A program made the position numbers and the translations under genes. From Coemansia sp. RSA 1804 (lineage: Eukaryota; Kickxellomycota; Kickxellomycetes; Kickxellales; Kickxellaceae), in contig JANBTH010000527.1 of assembly GCA_027578815.1 (NCBI GenBank), positions 1 to 15,411 on the forward strand: a stretch of DNA of 15,411 nucleotides, in the 5' to 3' direction. The number at the start of each line of letters is the position of its first letter. The stretch's first letter is position 1. Below the pieces are notes generated by a model, which saw nothing but the letters and a program-made list of their open reading frames with translations, did not search any database and was not told where the DNA came from. Below are positions 7,216 to 15,411 of the stretch, piece by piece.

Positions 7216-7226
7216 ATGTCGCTTGA
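7185..7226 (+). CDS. Upstream ORF overlapping the start of factor A
   Basis: Two in-frame ATGs (7185 and 7191) open a 13-codon frame that ends in TGA at 7224-7226, eight bases past the A of the factor A start codon (7216). If it lies in the mRNA, ribosomes that use it would end beyond the main start and would have to back up or miss it. Such overlapping frames usually repress translation. If TTTCTAG at 7203-7209 is instead used as a splice acceptor, the frame would be spliced away. Confidence 0.35.
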   Translation: MYMSFQFLVSHVA

Positions 7227-10200
7227 TCCACAAACAGTTCCATTCTTGCGGTCATGCGAACGCTGTCGCCAAAAGAAGCGAAAGTGCACGGGCGAAAAGC
7301 CATCTTGTTCGTGGTGCAGCAAACACAGCGTGCCTTGTAGATACCGCCGATCCTTGCGTTTCAAGAAGCAGCTCAAGGACTGCTCGCCATCCTCACTGGA
7401 TGTGCTGAAGACTCCTGTGGTTATTGTAGAGGGCACCAAGGAGCAAGTGCGTGCATCGTCTCTGGCAGAACCTGAATTAAAGCCAACGCCAAAGCCTAAA
7501 GCCAAAGCTAAAGCAAAAGCAGCGCCAGCTGCAACAGCAGGAGCAGCGGAAATACAAAATAAAATCCCTGCACAAGTCACATCGCCGTCCTTGTCATTAC
7601 AGCTACCGAATGAGACGAATGGTTCTTCAAGCATGAATTTGACTATTTCCCCTACCATCCAGCAGCAGCAGCAGCAGCAGCATTTACAGCAGCCGCCGCC
7701 GCAGATAAACGGATCCGCCTCTATCCATTCTTCACAGGATGGAATGTTTTCAGCAGACGCTATCACACGGCTGCTTTCGGTAGATATGGTTCCGCAGTCA
7801 AATCCACCGGCAAATCTGGTGCAGGCAGCAAACTCGTTTATGACGCCGTTTGCTGCCAATACGCCATTTTCAAGACCGGAATGGACTACGGCTACAAATA
7901 CCGAGGCCAACATGCTTGCCAACCTGGGCGATTGGGCAACATCCTGGGATTTAAACTCGCAGCACGAGTGGATGCCTGTTGTGCTTGACGACCTAAACAT
8001 CGGATACGGAGGCGCAAACAACATTTCCCAAAGCTTCTTGAATGGAGAGTTCATGTTCGGCCTTGATAGCGGAGTAAATCAACAAGAGCTACAAGACATA
8101 TTGATGCCGCTGTCTGGCGCAGCAAATGCAGGGCAGTACTCGAATCCTGTAGGACTCCAGAGGAACGGTGTCCCTTCTGCAAGCTCGGTGCCAACGTTGC
8201 CTACAGCCGTTGCCGTAACTGCTGCCCAGATACCAAAGCCTCTAGCAAAGTCACATACAACCAGTTCACAGCATTCGCCTTTGAGCACAGAGTCATTTAA
8301 TGCAAAGAACCCCTTTAACGGCCAGCGGAGGGTTAGCATACACGGATTTTCTGCTGGAAATGACAGTCGACGGAATGAGTCGATACCAAAAGACCACTTC
8401 CATACAAACTTTGGACCGCCTCTCCCGATGTCACCGATATATGGCATGTATGATGCCAGACCGCACCTTCCAGACGGACAAGCACGTAGCTCTGCTAACA
8501 ACTCATTTGCTGCTTCAGACAGTCTGTCTCCTCTAGTATCTAACCATGGATCTGCAGAGGCCAGAAACGCACATGGTAGCATTCGTCAGCCCGTGGCAAA
8601 CACGTCGTCGCGCCCCCCTACTGCCTCGCCAAAAGGGTCTCACTCGCCATCGCCAGCCATAGCGCCCAGGAAGAGTGTGTTTGAGGTCGACGAAATACCA
8701 CCGATGCTTCGCCAGTACGTTGCAGAGATTCCAGGGAATCCGTCACCCGAAGTGGTATACAAAATCATGCGCGAGTCATTCAGGGCGCCGCGCATGGGAA
8801 TGGTGTCATTGAACTTTGAGATACTGTGGTACATGCTTCACAAAGGCGTGCTTCCCCGGATTGCGTTCTATGGGGACATATCGAGCACAGTCCGCTGCAG
8901 CGTGGCCAATGTCGATATTAAATCAATGGTGCCGCCTGACATTGACGAAAGCTGCTACCAGCTTGCCCTTAAAGAGGTTCCGTTGGTGAAGGACTGCTCC
9001 GAGATATGGGGAGCCATCGGTCTGTGCATGCTTGCGCGCTATGAGTTCCAGTCGCTGCGATACAAAGAGATGGACGAGCATGCAGCCATGGCAATAGATG
9101 TGTTGCGGCGGATAAAGTACATGGGACACAGCTATCCGTGGCACAACGTCAGGGACAAGGACAAAGAGAGCTTTGAGTTCCAGTACTTGTTGGCGATATT
9201 CTGGAAATCGTTTCTCTGGAAGCTTGTGTCGTTTATGCTGATCGAGAATGGCAGCAAATTCGACTATTCGCTGGATCGGCTGCCTGTATACTCATCCAAG
9301 ACGTTCGATCTGTACACAACAAGCCAGCCATACGACGTGGATCTGATGGCGATGATTCCCAAAAACTCATGGCTAGGCGCCAACTCGGGCCCTCCGCCCA
9401 AGCTGCGGTTCCGCGGCCCAAGCGACAAGGAGTTTATGCGCATGCGGCCCGAGAACTCGCCTTGCTTTAACCGGCTTGCTGCGAGCGCTGGGTATGTGCA
9501 GCAGCTAATTGTTATATTTGCCGGATTCAATATGCTGATATCCAAAGCGAAGCGAAACGAGGTTGGGCTTGAGCAGGTGCTCAAAGGGCTGTGGATATTC
9601 AAGGAGCGCATGCGGGTGTGGAGATACTCTCTGCCGTCGGCTCTGGTTCTGGACAACGGATTGGTTGCAGAGTACATTGAGGCCATTAGTCCATCGTCGA
9701 CAGCATCGCGAAGAGATATCGATATCAAAGCGTCCCAGCTCAAGGACATTATCATGATGCTGATGATGTACCACACATTCCTGGTGCGCGCCAACCGCTA
9801 TGTCATGAAGATGATGGCGGGAGAGCCCATCGACCTGCCGCCCCCAGACGTCAGCACATCTGCGTTTGGGATTAGAGACCTGTATGACTGCACATCGTTG
9901 CCGCAAATTGTGTCCGAAGGACTTGGATACATGAACATGTACTTCCACGGATGTCGCATCCAGGCAATAACATCTGCAAACGCGCTGTGCAGTCTGGTGC
10001 AGGCAGCATATGCGTGCAAGTTCAACTTCTACACTCTCGGATCACCTATAATATTCACAATGTACGAGGTGCTGGTGACATATGTCAGCTTCCTGCGCAA
10101 CTGCGACGAGAACATCACTTGGCGAGCAAAGTCGCGGCTATCCAACGTATTCAACATACTCCGGATGCTGCGACACTGGGCGCCGGCGCTTAACCTGTTT

Positions 10201-10737
10201 GTTGCTGGTATAAAGGCACTCAGCGATCCGAAGCTCTGCCTGGATGAGCCACGCAACTTCCAAGCATTCAAGCGCGATGTGATGGATCCGGCAATGATGG
10301 ACATGGCCGAGTCGCCTGTAGACTCTCTTGGCGTGTCGGAGGACGAGGACAGGGCGGCATCGATGTTCCCGCCAAAGCGGCGGCGGGTAGTTCGTCTGCC
10401 GCGTGCGCTGGAGTCTGCAAACGATGCGCGCACAAACATTTTGACGTCCAGTGCCCCGCTTGGCGCACATGCCTTCTCGGATGTGAAGCGCGACGAGACA
10501 TTGAGCTACCGCGCGGCCGACCCGGTCCCCGAATTTCCAAACCCGTTCCCGCGGAAGCACGTTATCACCCTTATTATCAAGGATCTGGGTCTGAGTCTGG
10601 CCGCGTTTCTGGCTCCCGCGTATCCGATTCTCTTGTTGAAGCTGATGCCAACAGACTCGATTTTTAGACCCAAAGCCTCAACGTCATCCTTGTCGCCCTC
10701 TGCTGGGCATGGGAATGCTGCTCCGGGCAAGCTCTAA
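7216..10737 (+). CDS. Zn(II)2Cys6 transcription factor A (1173 aa)
   Basis: A fungal binuclear-cluster transcription factor in one exon. Seen: six cysteines at 14, 17, 24, 31, 34 and 41 (CX2CX6CX6CX2CX6C) with the basic KKRKC helix, then an Arg/Lys-rich linker YRRSLRFKK. A Lys/Ala/Pro tract (89-112) and a pure-CAG polyglutamine run (Q149-155) follow. A conserved block lies at 184-223 (RLL, MVPQ, NSFMTPF, PEW). A long Ser/Pro-rich disordered stretch follows. From about 488 to 1008 comes an alpha-helical region of the fungal middle-homology type, with RYEFQSLRY and SYPWHNV. PPKRRRV at 1052-1058 is a strong nuclear localisation signal. A module with NPFPRKH at 1109 and FLAPAYPILLLK is shared with the paralogue. 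Such proteins bind CGG-type sites as nuclear regulators. Target and signal cannot be read here. Start: an in-frame TAG lies two codons before the ATG. It is tandem to factor B. Confidence 0.93.
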   Translation: MSLDPQTVPFLRSCERCRQKKRKCTGEKPSCSWCSKHSVPCRYRRSLRFKKQLKDCSPSSLDVLKTPVVIVEGTKEQVRASSLAEPELKPTPKPKAKAKAKAAPAATAGAAEIQNKIPAQVTSPSLSLQLPNETNGSSSMNLTISPTIQQQQQQQHLQQPPPQINGSASIHSSQDGMFSADAITRLLSVDMVPQSNPPANLVQAANSFMTPFAANTPFSRPEWTTATNTEANMLANLGDWATSWDLNSQHEWMPVVLDDLNIGYGGANNISQSFLNGEFMFGLDSGVNQQELQDILMPLSGAANAGQYSNPVGLQRNGVPSASSVPTLPTAVAVTAAQIPKPLAKSHTTSSQHSPLSTESFNAKNPFNGQRRVSIHGFSAGNDSRRNESIPKDHFHTNFGPPLPMSPIYGMYDARPHLPDGQARSSANNSFAASDSLSPLVSNHGSAEARNAHGSIRQPVANTSSRPPTASPKGSHSPSPAIAPRKSVFEVDEIPPMLRQYVAEIPGNPSPEVVYKIMRESFRAPRMGMVSLNFEILWYMLHKGVLPRIAFYGDISSTVRCSVANVDIKSMVPPDIDESCYQLALKEVPLVKDCSEIWGAIGLCMLARYEFQSLRYKEMDEHAAMAIDVLRRIKYMGHSYPWHNVRDKDKESFEFQYLLAIFWKSFLWKLVSFMLIENGSKFDYSLDRLPVYSSKTFDLYTTSQPYDVDLMAMIPKNSWLGANSGPPPKLRFRGPSDKEFMRMRPENSPCFNRLAASAGYVQQLIVIFAGFNMLISKAKRNEVGLEQVLKGLWIFKERMRVWRYSLPSALVLDNGLVAEYIEAISPSSTASRRDIDIKASQLKDIIMMLMMYHTFLVRANRYVMKMMAGEPIDLPPPDVSTSAFGIRDLYDCTSLPQIVSEGLGYMNMYFHGCRIQAITSANALCSLVQAAYACKFNFYTLGSPIIFTMYEVLVTYVSFLRNCDENITWRAKSRLSNVFNILRMLRHWAPALNLFVAGIKALSDPKLCLDEPRNFQAFKRDVMDPAMMDMAESPVDSLGVSEDEDRAASMFPPKRRRVVRLPRALESANDARTNILTSSAPLGAHAFSDVKRDETLSYRAADPVPEFPNPFPRKHVITLIIKDLGLSLAAFLAPAYPILLLKLMPTDSIFRPKASTSSLSPSAGHGNAAPGKL
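7660..7680 (+). repeat. (CAG)7 polyglutamine repeat in factor A
   Basis: Seven uninterrupted CAG codons encode Gln149-155, followed by His-Leu-Gln-Gln and a (CCG)3 proline run. A pure triplet tract is prone to length change by slippage. On the other strand it yields a meaningless poly-cysteine frame. Confidence 0.9.
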
Positions 10738-11943
10738 GTCACCGTCAGAGTGGACCCGTCTAAGCTGTGTACTTTTTTTTTTTTTCCTTTTTCTCCTTAA
10801 AATGTCCGTCAATTGTGCAGAGCGTATCATTTGTTTGTTTTTGAAAGGGGGGCGTTTCACTTTTTTGCTCTAATTGTTCTTGTGTAACAAATGTAAAAAA
10901 TAGACAAAAAATCAAACAACCTGTCCGTGCGCTTTCGTTGTTAAGGCATTTTGGGCTTAATAATCAACCGGGAAATATATATTTCCTACGGGCAAAAGAT
11001 GCCATCTCCGGATTACCTAAAGCTATGCCACGAAATCACGTCGTAGAAAACCGTGACCCACGGGCATTAGATGGAAGGTGCGATTGCTCTTTTCTTCGCA
11101 TCGGCAATGGAAGGGGCCAAGAGATTGACATGAAAAAAGGCATTTGTGCGTCATCTTGACAATGTCGTTGGCAGATGACAATGCCAGAATCCAAAAGATG
11201 TTTGCCATGCAAACCGGCACTTGGCACATGGAGTAGATGTGCATGTACATGTGAACTGAATGGCGAATGGGTCTGCCAGCACGTATTGAAGGACGTGCAA
11301 AGACAAGAGACGAGGGGAATTCCGCAGACATCCTCAATCTAAAGCCCGTTTATTGAAGTTTACGCTGAGCTGCAAACCCCAATAACCCCTCTTAGAATTG
11401 CAGAAACAATTGTTCCCCTGAAAATCTGGCGTGGGGAAGAAAGCAAGGAGCAAATGTTTTGTCTTGACAAAATGTCTTGACACGCCTTGTCTGCTGGACA
11501 ACGACGGGAAGGGTACTCGTGCAATGGCCTTCTCCCTGTTAATTAATTCGGAGGTTAGCCTGGCTTCCAATTGCCCCAGAAGGTTGCTTTGATCGATTGA
11601 GACCAAAATCTCCCAAAGCCCTTCCCCAAAGCCATTACTCCGCGTATTTGCGCCCATCATTGGCCCGAGTACAAAAATGGAAGCTTCAACCCCTGTCTGC
11701 CTAAATTTTTAATAAAAAAAATGAGATGGCTTTTTTGGCTGTTCTTTCTCTTTCCTTCAATTTTTCATTTCGCTCACTTGAATATTAAAGTAGTTGTGCC
11801 ACATATTATTTTTCTTCTTTTTTATTATCTGCCACAGGCGTGTGTATAGTATACTTATTTTCTGTTCTTTTCTGTTTGGGGCATAGAGAAGTGCGCTTCA
11901 TGTAGCTTTCCCCCGATATATCACCTCTGTTCCGATCCAGCTC
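10738..11943. promoter_or_regulatory. Intergenic region between the two Zn-cluster factors
   Basis: 1206 bases between two genes in the same direction. The left part is the 3' flank of factor A: a T-run at about 10772-10785 but no AATAAA I can find close to the stop. The right part, from about 11730, is pyrimidine-rich and probably the leader of factor B. An inverted CCAAT lies at 11659-11663 (ATTGG on the plus strand), about 280 bases before factor B. Open frames of up to 108 codons on the minus strand (11334-11660 and 11023-11337) match no family I know, and I treat them as chance. TCCGGA near 11006-11011 contains abutting CGG half-sites, a weak hint of self-regulation. Confidence 0.55.
11900..11905 (+). 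promoter_or_regulatory. Minimal start-stop upstream ORF (ATGTAG) before factor B
   Basis: ATG followed at once by TAG lies 38 bases before the factor B start codon, inside the probable leader. Start-stop elements can hold ribosomes and lower translation of the downstream frame, as known for some plant and animal genes. That it is transcribed and active here is inferred. Confidence 0.4.
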
Positions 11944-14900
11944 ATGTTGAATGTTCCATATCTGACGTCCTGCAACCATTGCAGGGAGAAGAAGCGCAAA
12001 TGTAATGGTGAAAGGCCATCGTGCTCGCTATGTAGGGCGCACGGCGTTCCGTGCGAATACAGGCGGTCACGCCGGTTCCGGAAGCGCTTTCAGGATCAGG
12101 CTAGTAGGCCGCTGCAGAACATCATGCCTGTGCCCAGCGAGAGTGAGCCGCGTGGCCAGGCGGCGTCGTTTGGCGGAGCACTCTCCATGGATATGGCTCA
12201 GAACCCGCAGCCTTTGAACGGCTCGCCCGCCAGCACCTTCAGCCAGCACTCGCAGGGCCCCGGCGTCTTCATTTCGCCTGTGCAAGATGCCTCGACACAG
12301 TCTGCCCAGATCCAACCGCTGCCAGCAACGCTTCCCAGCGAGGTCAGCGCGCTTTCTCGGCTGCTTGCCGGGAACATGTACCCGCAAACGCAGCAGCTGC
12401 CACAGCCGGTTCTCCAAGGAATGAACACGTTTATGTCTCCGTTTCCTGACCCACAAAGCCAGACCCTTCCCGAATGGGTATACCAACACAAGCCAGAGGC
12501 TGCTATTATATCAAATCTTGAGAACATTGCCAGCGCATACCCGGCATACTCTGCATACTCGGCGTCTCCCATGCTGCCGATGCAGGCAGCCACGACACCT
12601 GATAGCATTCTGTTTGGAAACCTAACCTCGCAGTTCATGTCCAGTGGCAGCGGTGTTTTCCAGCAGGTCCCACCGTTCCCTCTCAGTGCCCAGCAACAGC
12701 AACAGCAACAGCAACAGCAAGGACAGCAGATGCTACAGAACGGAATGGCAAGCAATTCTGCTGGCATTTTGAACGTGACTTCTCAGTCGACAGTGGCCAA
12801 TTCCCTGCAAATTCCCAACATGATTGGCCGCGTAACCTCATCGCCAGTCTGTAGTGCTAATGGCGCCAACACTGGTATCTACGTATCCGCACCGTTTTCT
12901 TCGCACCCATCTGCACAACAGGTGCAGTCGTTTGGAGATGAGTTTGCGTTAACACGGCGCAGCAGCAGCAACTCGTCGTCGTATGTGAGTGGAGCCTACG
13001 ATTCTGCGGAGACGGGTAAGATAGCCAGTCCCAGTGTTGGCCCTTATCTGGCGGCTGTTTCGTCGCACTACAGCAGAAGCCCCAGCATCAGGGCAATGTC
13101 GTCTGACACCGCATCTACAGGCGCATTGCCATCGATCGTCGAGCAAGACAGCAGAAACGGCATTCAGATCCAGCAGCCTGCTGGCGATTCCAGCAAAGCC
13201 AGAAAGAGGAAGCGCCAGGACCATCCTGCTCAGAACAAACAGAAGAGCCAACACCGCAGCGCGGTTCACTATCCAGACGACTTTGTGCCAGAAATAATTA
13301 GAACGTATGCAAGAGAGTTTCCCAGCGAGCTCTCGGCAGATGTGCTGCTCAAGGTTATGCGTGGAATATGCAGCAGTACGCGGACCTCTCTAATCAACAT
13401 TGATCTAGAGCTTCTGTGGTGCATGATTCTCAAGGGCATCGTTCCTCGGATCTTGCTTTTTGCATACATTGCCAGCATGGCGCGCGGACAGGCCATTGAC
13501 CAAGAGCTCGTGTCGCAATTACCAGCAAAATTCGACGAGACATGCTATGAGGTTGCCGTCAAGGACATACCGCTGGCCGTTGCTAGTCCGTCTCTCTGGA
13601 GCGCGCTGAGCCTGCACTTGATTGGCCGCTACGAGTTCCAATCTTCGCGCTACGATCTGATGATGACCCATTACGAGATGGCCACCGATATTCTGACAAA
13701 GACCAGCTTCCGCGGATACCCGTTCCCATGGATCGATGTTCCTGAAAAGCTGAAGCAGACGTTCGAGTATGACTACTATGTGTATACATTCTGGGTGGGC
13801 TTTCAGTGGCACCTTGTCTGCTGCTTCAACCTGGATCGCCCGTTCAACGTCCACACTGGCTTTCAGTCGCTTCCTCGGCCAACAAGCACGCGGGGTTATT
13901 TTGCGCCTGATCTTCCGTGTAGCTTTGACCTGCTCACTCTTCTTCCAGCAAACAGCTGGCCAAAGACGGAGCAGACCGAAAAGCTCAACAAAGTGTGGTT
14001 CTCTGGGTTTGATGATCCGGACTACGATGGGTGGAGGCCGTCGGAATGGAACAAGATATGCCCCAATTACAAAATTACTGTACAGCTACAGCGTATGCTG
14101 CCTCTTGGTGCCCAGCTCTACCGACTCCAATGCGACTTTTGCGAGGGAAAGCTGTCTTTATCGAGCTACTTGAAGCAGCTGCATAGACAACAAGAGCTCC
14201 TTAAGCGGTGGCTTTACTCGCTTCCAGAGGAATTCGAGATCACGCAGGACAAGGTTAACCGATTTACAAACGCTGCCGTCAGTCATAAGGACCCTAGTGT
14301 AGAGACGTTTAACATGGTCATGGACTTTAAGGAGCTGATCATGATCTATGGGCTCTATAGCACGTTCATGATTCGCGCAAACCGGGTGGCGCTGCTCGGC
14401 ATGCTTAACGAGGACCTTGGCGCGCCAGCAACATCTATGCATATGCGTGTGTTTGGTTTGCGAGACTATTTTGAAGCTGTTGAGCAGGGTGTAGGCGACA
14501 TAGACTACGGAAGCAGGGAGTACGACATGTGGCAGAAGAACCTGGCTTTCCACAAGTGCCGCATGCAGTGCTACGAGTCAATGAGTATCCTTTGCGATGT
14601 TGTGCAGCTGAGCTTTGTGCTGCGGCTGAATCTGTTTACATACGGAACCACATATGTTGCTATTGCGGGCGAGATGCTCAACGTGCTAATCAGCCAACTT
14701 GGAATCCGAGACAATAATGTAAAGTGGAAGACAAAAACCCGGCTTGCACATGTACTTTGTTTGCTACGGTCGCTGCAGCACTGGGCACCCGCAATCTACC
14801 TGTTTGTCTATGGGATCCAGCTCCTATCTGATTCGTCTCTTGTGCTTGATGTTGAACCATCCACTACTGACAAACAGGCAAGCAACGGCGTAGAATCCAG

Positions 14901-15201
14901 TATGAAATCGCCGCCAAAGAGCAACAGCGACGTGTTTGCTTCCGCGTCAGGTTTATTGAAGCAAAGACAAACAGCCACAGCTACTGCCGATGACAACAAT
15001 GCAGATGTCTCTAAACACAGTACAGTTGCTGATGCTAGCCCTGGCGGCGGATCTGAAGCCGCCTTGGAAATAGCCAACCCATTCCCGCGGAATCACATTA
15101 TTAACCTCATTGTTGATGATCTGGACATGAGTCTGGCCATGTTTCTTGCCCCAGCATATCCAATGCTGCTGCTTAAAATATTTGCTTCGAACAGCAGCTG
15201 A
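11944..15201 (+). CDS. Zn(II)2Cys6 transcription factor B (1085 aa), paralogue of A
   Basis: A second single-exon binuclear-cluster regulator, clearly a relative of factor A. Seen: six cysteines at 10, 13, 20, 27, 30 and 37 with the same CX2CX6CX6CX2CX6C spacing, and a basic linker YRRSRRFRKR. The cluster region is identical to A at 27 of 39 positions. A conserved block follows at 138-178 (SRLL, MYPQ, NTFMSPF, PEW). A ten-glutamine run at 250-259 is coded by strictly alternating CAG and CAA. KARKRKR at 418-424 is a likely nuclear localisation signal. The middle-homology-type region runs from about 440 to 969 with RYEFQSSRY and FPWIDV. The C-terminal module starts NPFPRNH at 1045, includes FLAPAYPMLLLK and lies at the very end of the protein. 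Start: ATG at 11944 with an in-frame TAG at 11884-11886 and no other in-frame ATG between. Role inferred as nuclear DNA-binding regulator; targets unknown. A and B may pair as dimers. Confidence 0.93.
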   Translation: MLNVPYLTSCNHCREKKRKCNGERPSCSLCRAHGVPCEYRRSRRFRKRFQDQASRPLQNIMPVPSESEPRGQAASFGGALSMDMAQNPQPLNGSPASTFSQHSQGPGVFISPVQDASTQSAQIQPLPATLPSEVSALSRLLAGNMYPQTQQLPQPVLQGMNTFMSPFPDPQSQTLPEWVYQHKPEAAIISNLENIASAYPAYSAYSASPMLPMQAATTPDSILFGNLTSQFMSSGSGVFQQVPPFPLSAQQQQQQQQQQGQQMLQNGMASNSAGILNVTSQSTVANSLQIPNMIGRVTSSPVCSANGANTGIYVSAPFSSHPSAQQVQSFGDEFALTRRSSSNSSSYVSGAYDSAETGKIASPSVGPYLAAVSSHYSRSPSIRAMSSDTASTGALPSIVEQDSRNGIQIQQPAGDSSKARKRKRQDHPAQNKQKSQHRSAVHYPDDFVPEIIRTYAREFPSELSADVLLKVMRGICSSTRTSLINIDLELLWCMILKGIVPRILLFAYIASMARGQAIDQELVSQLPAKFDETCYEVAVKDIPLAVASPSLWSALSLHLIGRYEFQSSRYDLMMTHYEMATDILTKTSFRGYPFPWIDVPEKLKQTFEYDYYVYTFWVGFQWHLVCCFNLDRPFNVHTGFQSLPRPTSTRGYFAPDLPCSFDLLTLLPANSWPKTEQTEKLNKVWFSGFDDPDYDGWRPSEWNKICPNYKITVQLQRMLPLGAQLYRLQCDFCEGKLSLSSYLKQLHRQQELLKRWLYSLPEEFEITQDKVNRFTNAAVSHKDPSVETFNMVMDFKELIMIYGLYSTFMIRANRVALLGMLNEDLGAPATSMHMRVFGLRDYFEAVEQGVGDIDYGSREYDMWQKNLAFHKCRMQCYESMSILCDVVQLSFVLRLNLFTYGTTYVAIAGEMLNVLISQLGIRDNNVKWKTKTRLAHVLCLLRSLQHWAPAIYLFVYGIQLLSDSSLVLDVEPSTTDKQASNGVESSMKSPPKSNSDVFASASGLLKQRQTATATADDNNADVSKHSTVADASPGGGSEAALEIANPFPRNHIINLIVDDLDMSLAMFLAPAYPMLLLKIFASNSS
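12691..12720 (+). repeat. (CAGCAA)5 polyglutamine repeat in factor B
   Basis: Five exact hexamers encode Gln250-259. The alternating codons give a six-base period rather than the three-base period of the tract in factor A, so the two polyglutamine runs arose or grew separately. Confidence 0.9.
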
Positions 15202-15411
15202 GCTAGCGATATCGTCAGTCAGTGCTGCCTTGTCTTGAGCTTTTTTTTTGGATCTTTGGTGTGTAATAAATCCAAATTGTTTACACTCTCGCATACCAGC
15301 AAAATGGTGCTGTTTAAGTATCCCGTATATTCCGGACTGGCTAGTCTTTTTATTATCTCCATAGAATATTCTAATATTTGAGATATTTTGTTGGAAGAAG
15401 ATGTGGCAAAT
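15202..15411 (+). other. 3' flank of factor B
   Basis: Contains a T-run at about 15241-15249, an AATAAA and AT-rich sequence to the window edge. No gene is seen. Confidence 0.6.
15265..15270 (+). terminator. AATAAA polyadenylation signal of factor B
   Basis: An exact AATAAA lies 63 bases past the factor B stop, after a T-run, a usual position for a fungal polyadenylation signal. Confidence 0.65.

Noticed and set aside
7206..8054. 282-codon minus-strand open frame over the start of factor A
   Set aside because: It is the mirror of the Zn-cluster coding region. Its poly-cysteine run is the antisense of the CAG repeat, and it has no family resemblance.
9264..9794. 176-codon minus-strand open frame inside factor A
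   Set aside because: It lies wholly within the conserved middle-homology-type region on the other strand; a coding shadow.
11334..11660. 108-codon minus-strand open frame between the two regulators, overlapping by four bases another one at 11023-11337
   Set aside because: Neither peptide resembles a known family, composition is like random translation, and an ATGA overlap alone means little in a eukaryote.
1..15411. tRNA, rRNA, CRISPR array, transposon ends
   Set aside because: I saw no T-loop-like GTTCRA with matching stems, no spaced direct repeats and no terminal inverted repeats or transposase frame. A tRNA scan program would be the decisive check.

Overview
The window looks like ordinary nuclear DNA from a fungus. 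Two large genes encode Zn(II)2Cys6 binuclear-cluster transcription factors, a class found mainly in fungi. The one gene that needs splicing has short introns (64 and 67 bases) with fungal-type signals (GTATGT and GTAACC donors, a CTAAC branch site, TAG acceptors). Leaders are pyrimidine-rich, and AATAAA signals follow several stop codons. Keeping a translin gene together with expanded Zn-cluster regulators and few introns would suit an early-diverging lineage such as Kickxellomycotina (Coemansia and relatives). That placement is inference from gene content, not something the sequence proves.

Layout, left to right. Bases 1-1009 hold no gene I can support. Bases 1010-1827 (minus) encode a protein phosphatase 1 inhibitor-2/Glc8 homologue in three exons, the middle one only 24 bases. 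Bases 2440-2856 (minus) encode a canonical WCGPC thioredoxin with an acidic tail. Bases 3564-3893 (minus) encode a second, shorter thioredoxin whose active site reads WCGSC. A 616-base divergent promoter separates it from a translin gene on the plus strand (4510-5175). A 467-residue protein of unknown family with a mitochondrial-type N-terminus converges on translin (5248-6651, minus). A 564-base divergent promoter leads into the first Zn-cluster regulator (7216-10737, plus, 1173 residues). After a 1.2 kb gap comes its tandem paralogue (11944-15201, plus, 1085 residues). Bases 15202-15411 are 3' flank with an AATAAA signal.

How the genes relate. The left half is housekeeping: phosphatase regulation, thiol redox and RNA handling, with no sign of a shared pathway beyond two divergent promoters. 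The right half is an old tandem duplication of a transcription factor. The two proteins share the Zn cluster and the middle-homology-type region. They also share two conserved blocks outside those domains: an N-terminal RLLxxxMxPQ / FMxPF / PEW block and a strongly conserved module of about 35 residues near the C-terminus. These blocks, the contrasting upstream reading frames in the two leaders, and the in-frame microexon of the phosphatase inhibitor are the observations most worth following. I see no mobile element, CRISPR array, tRNA or rRNA.
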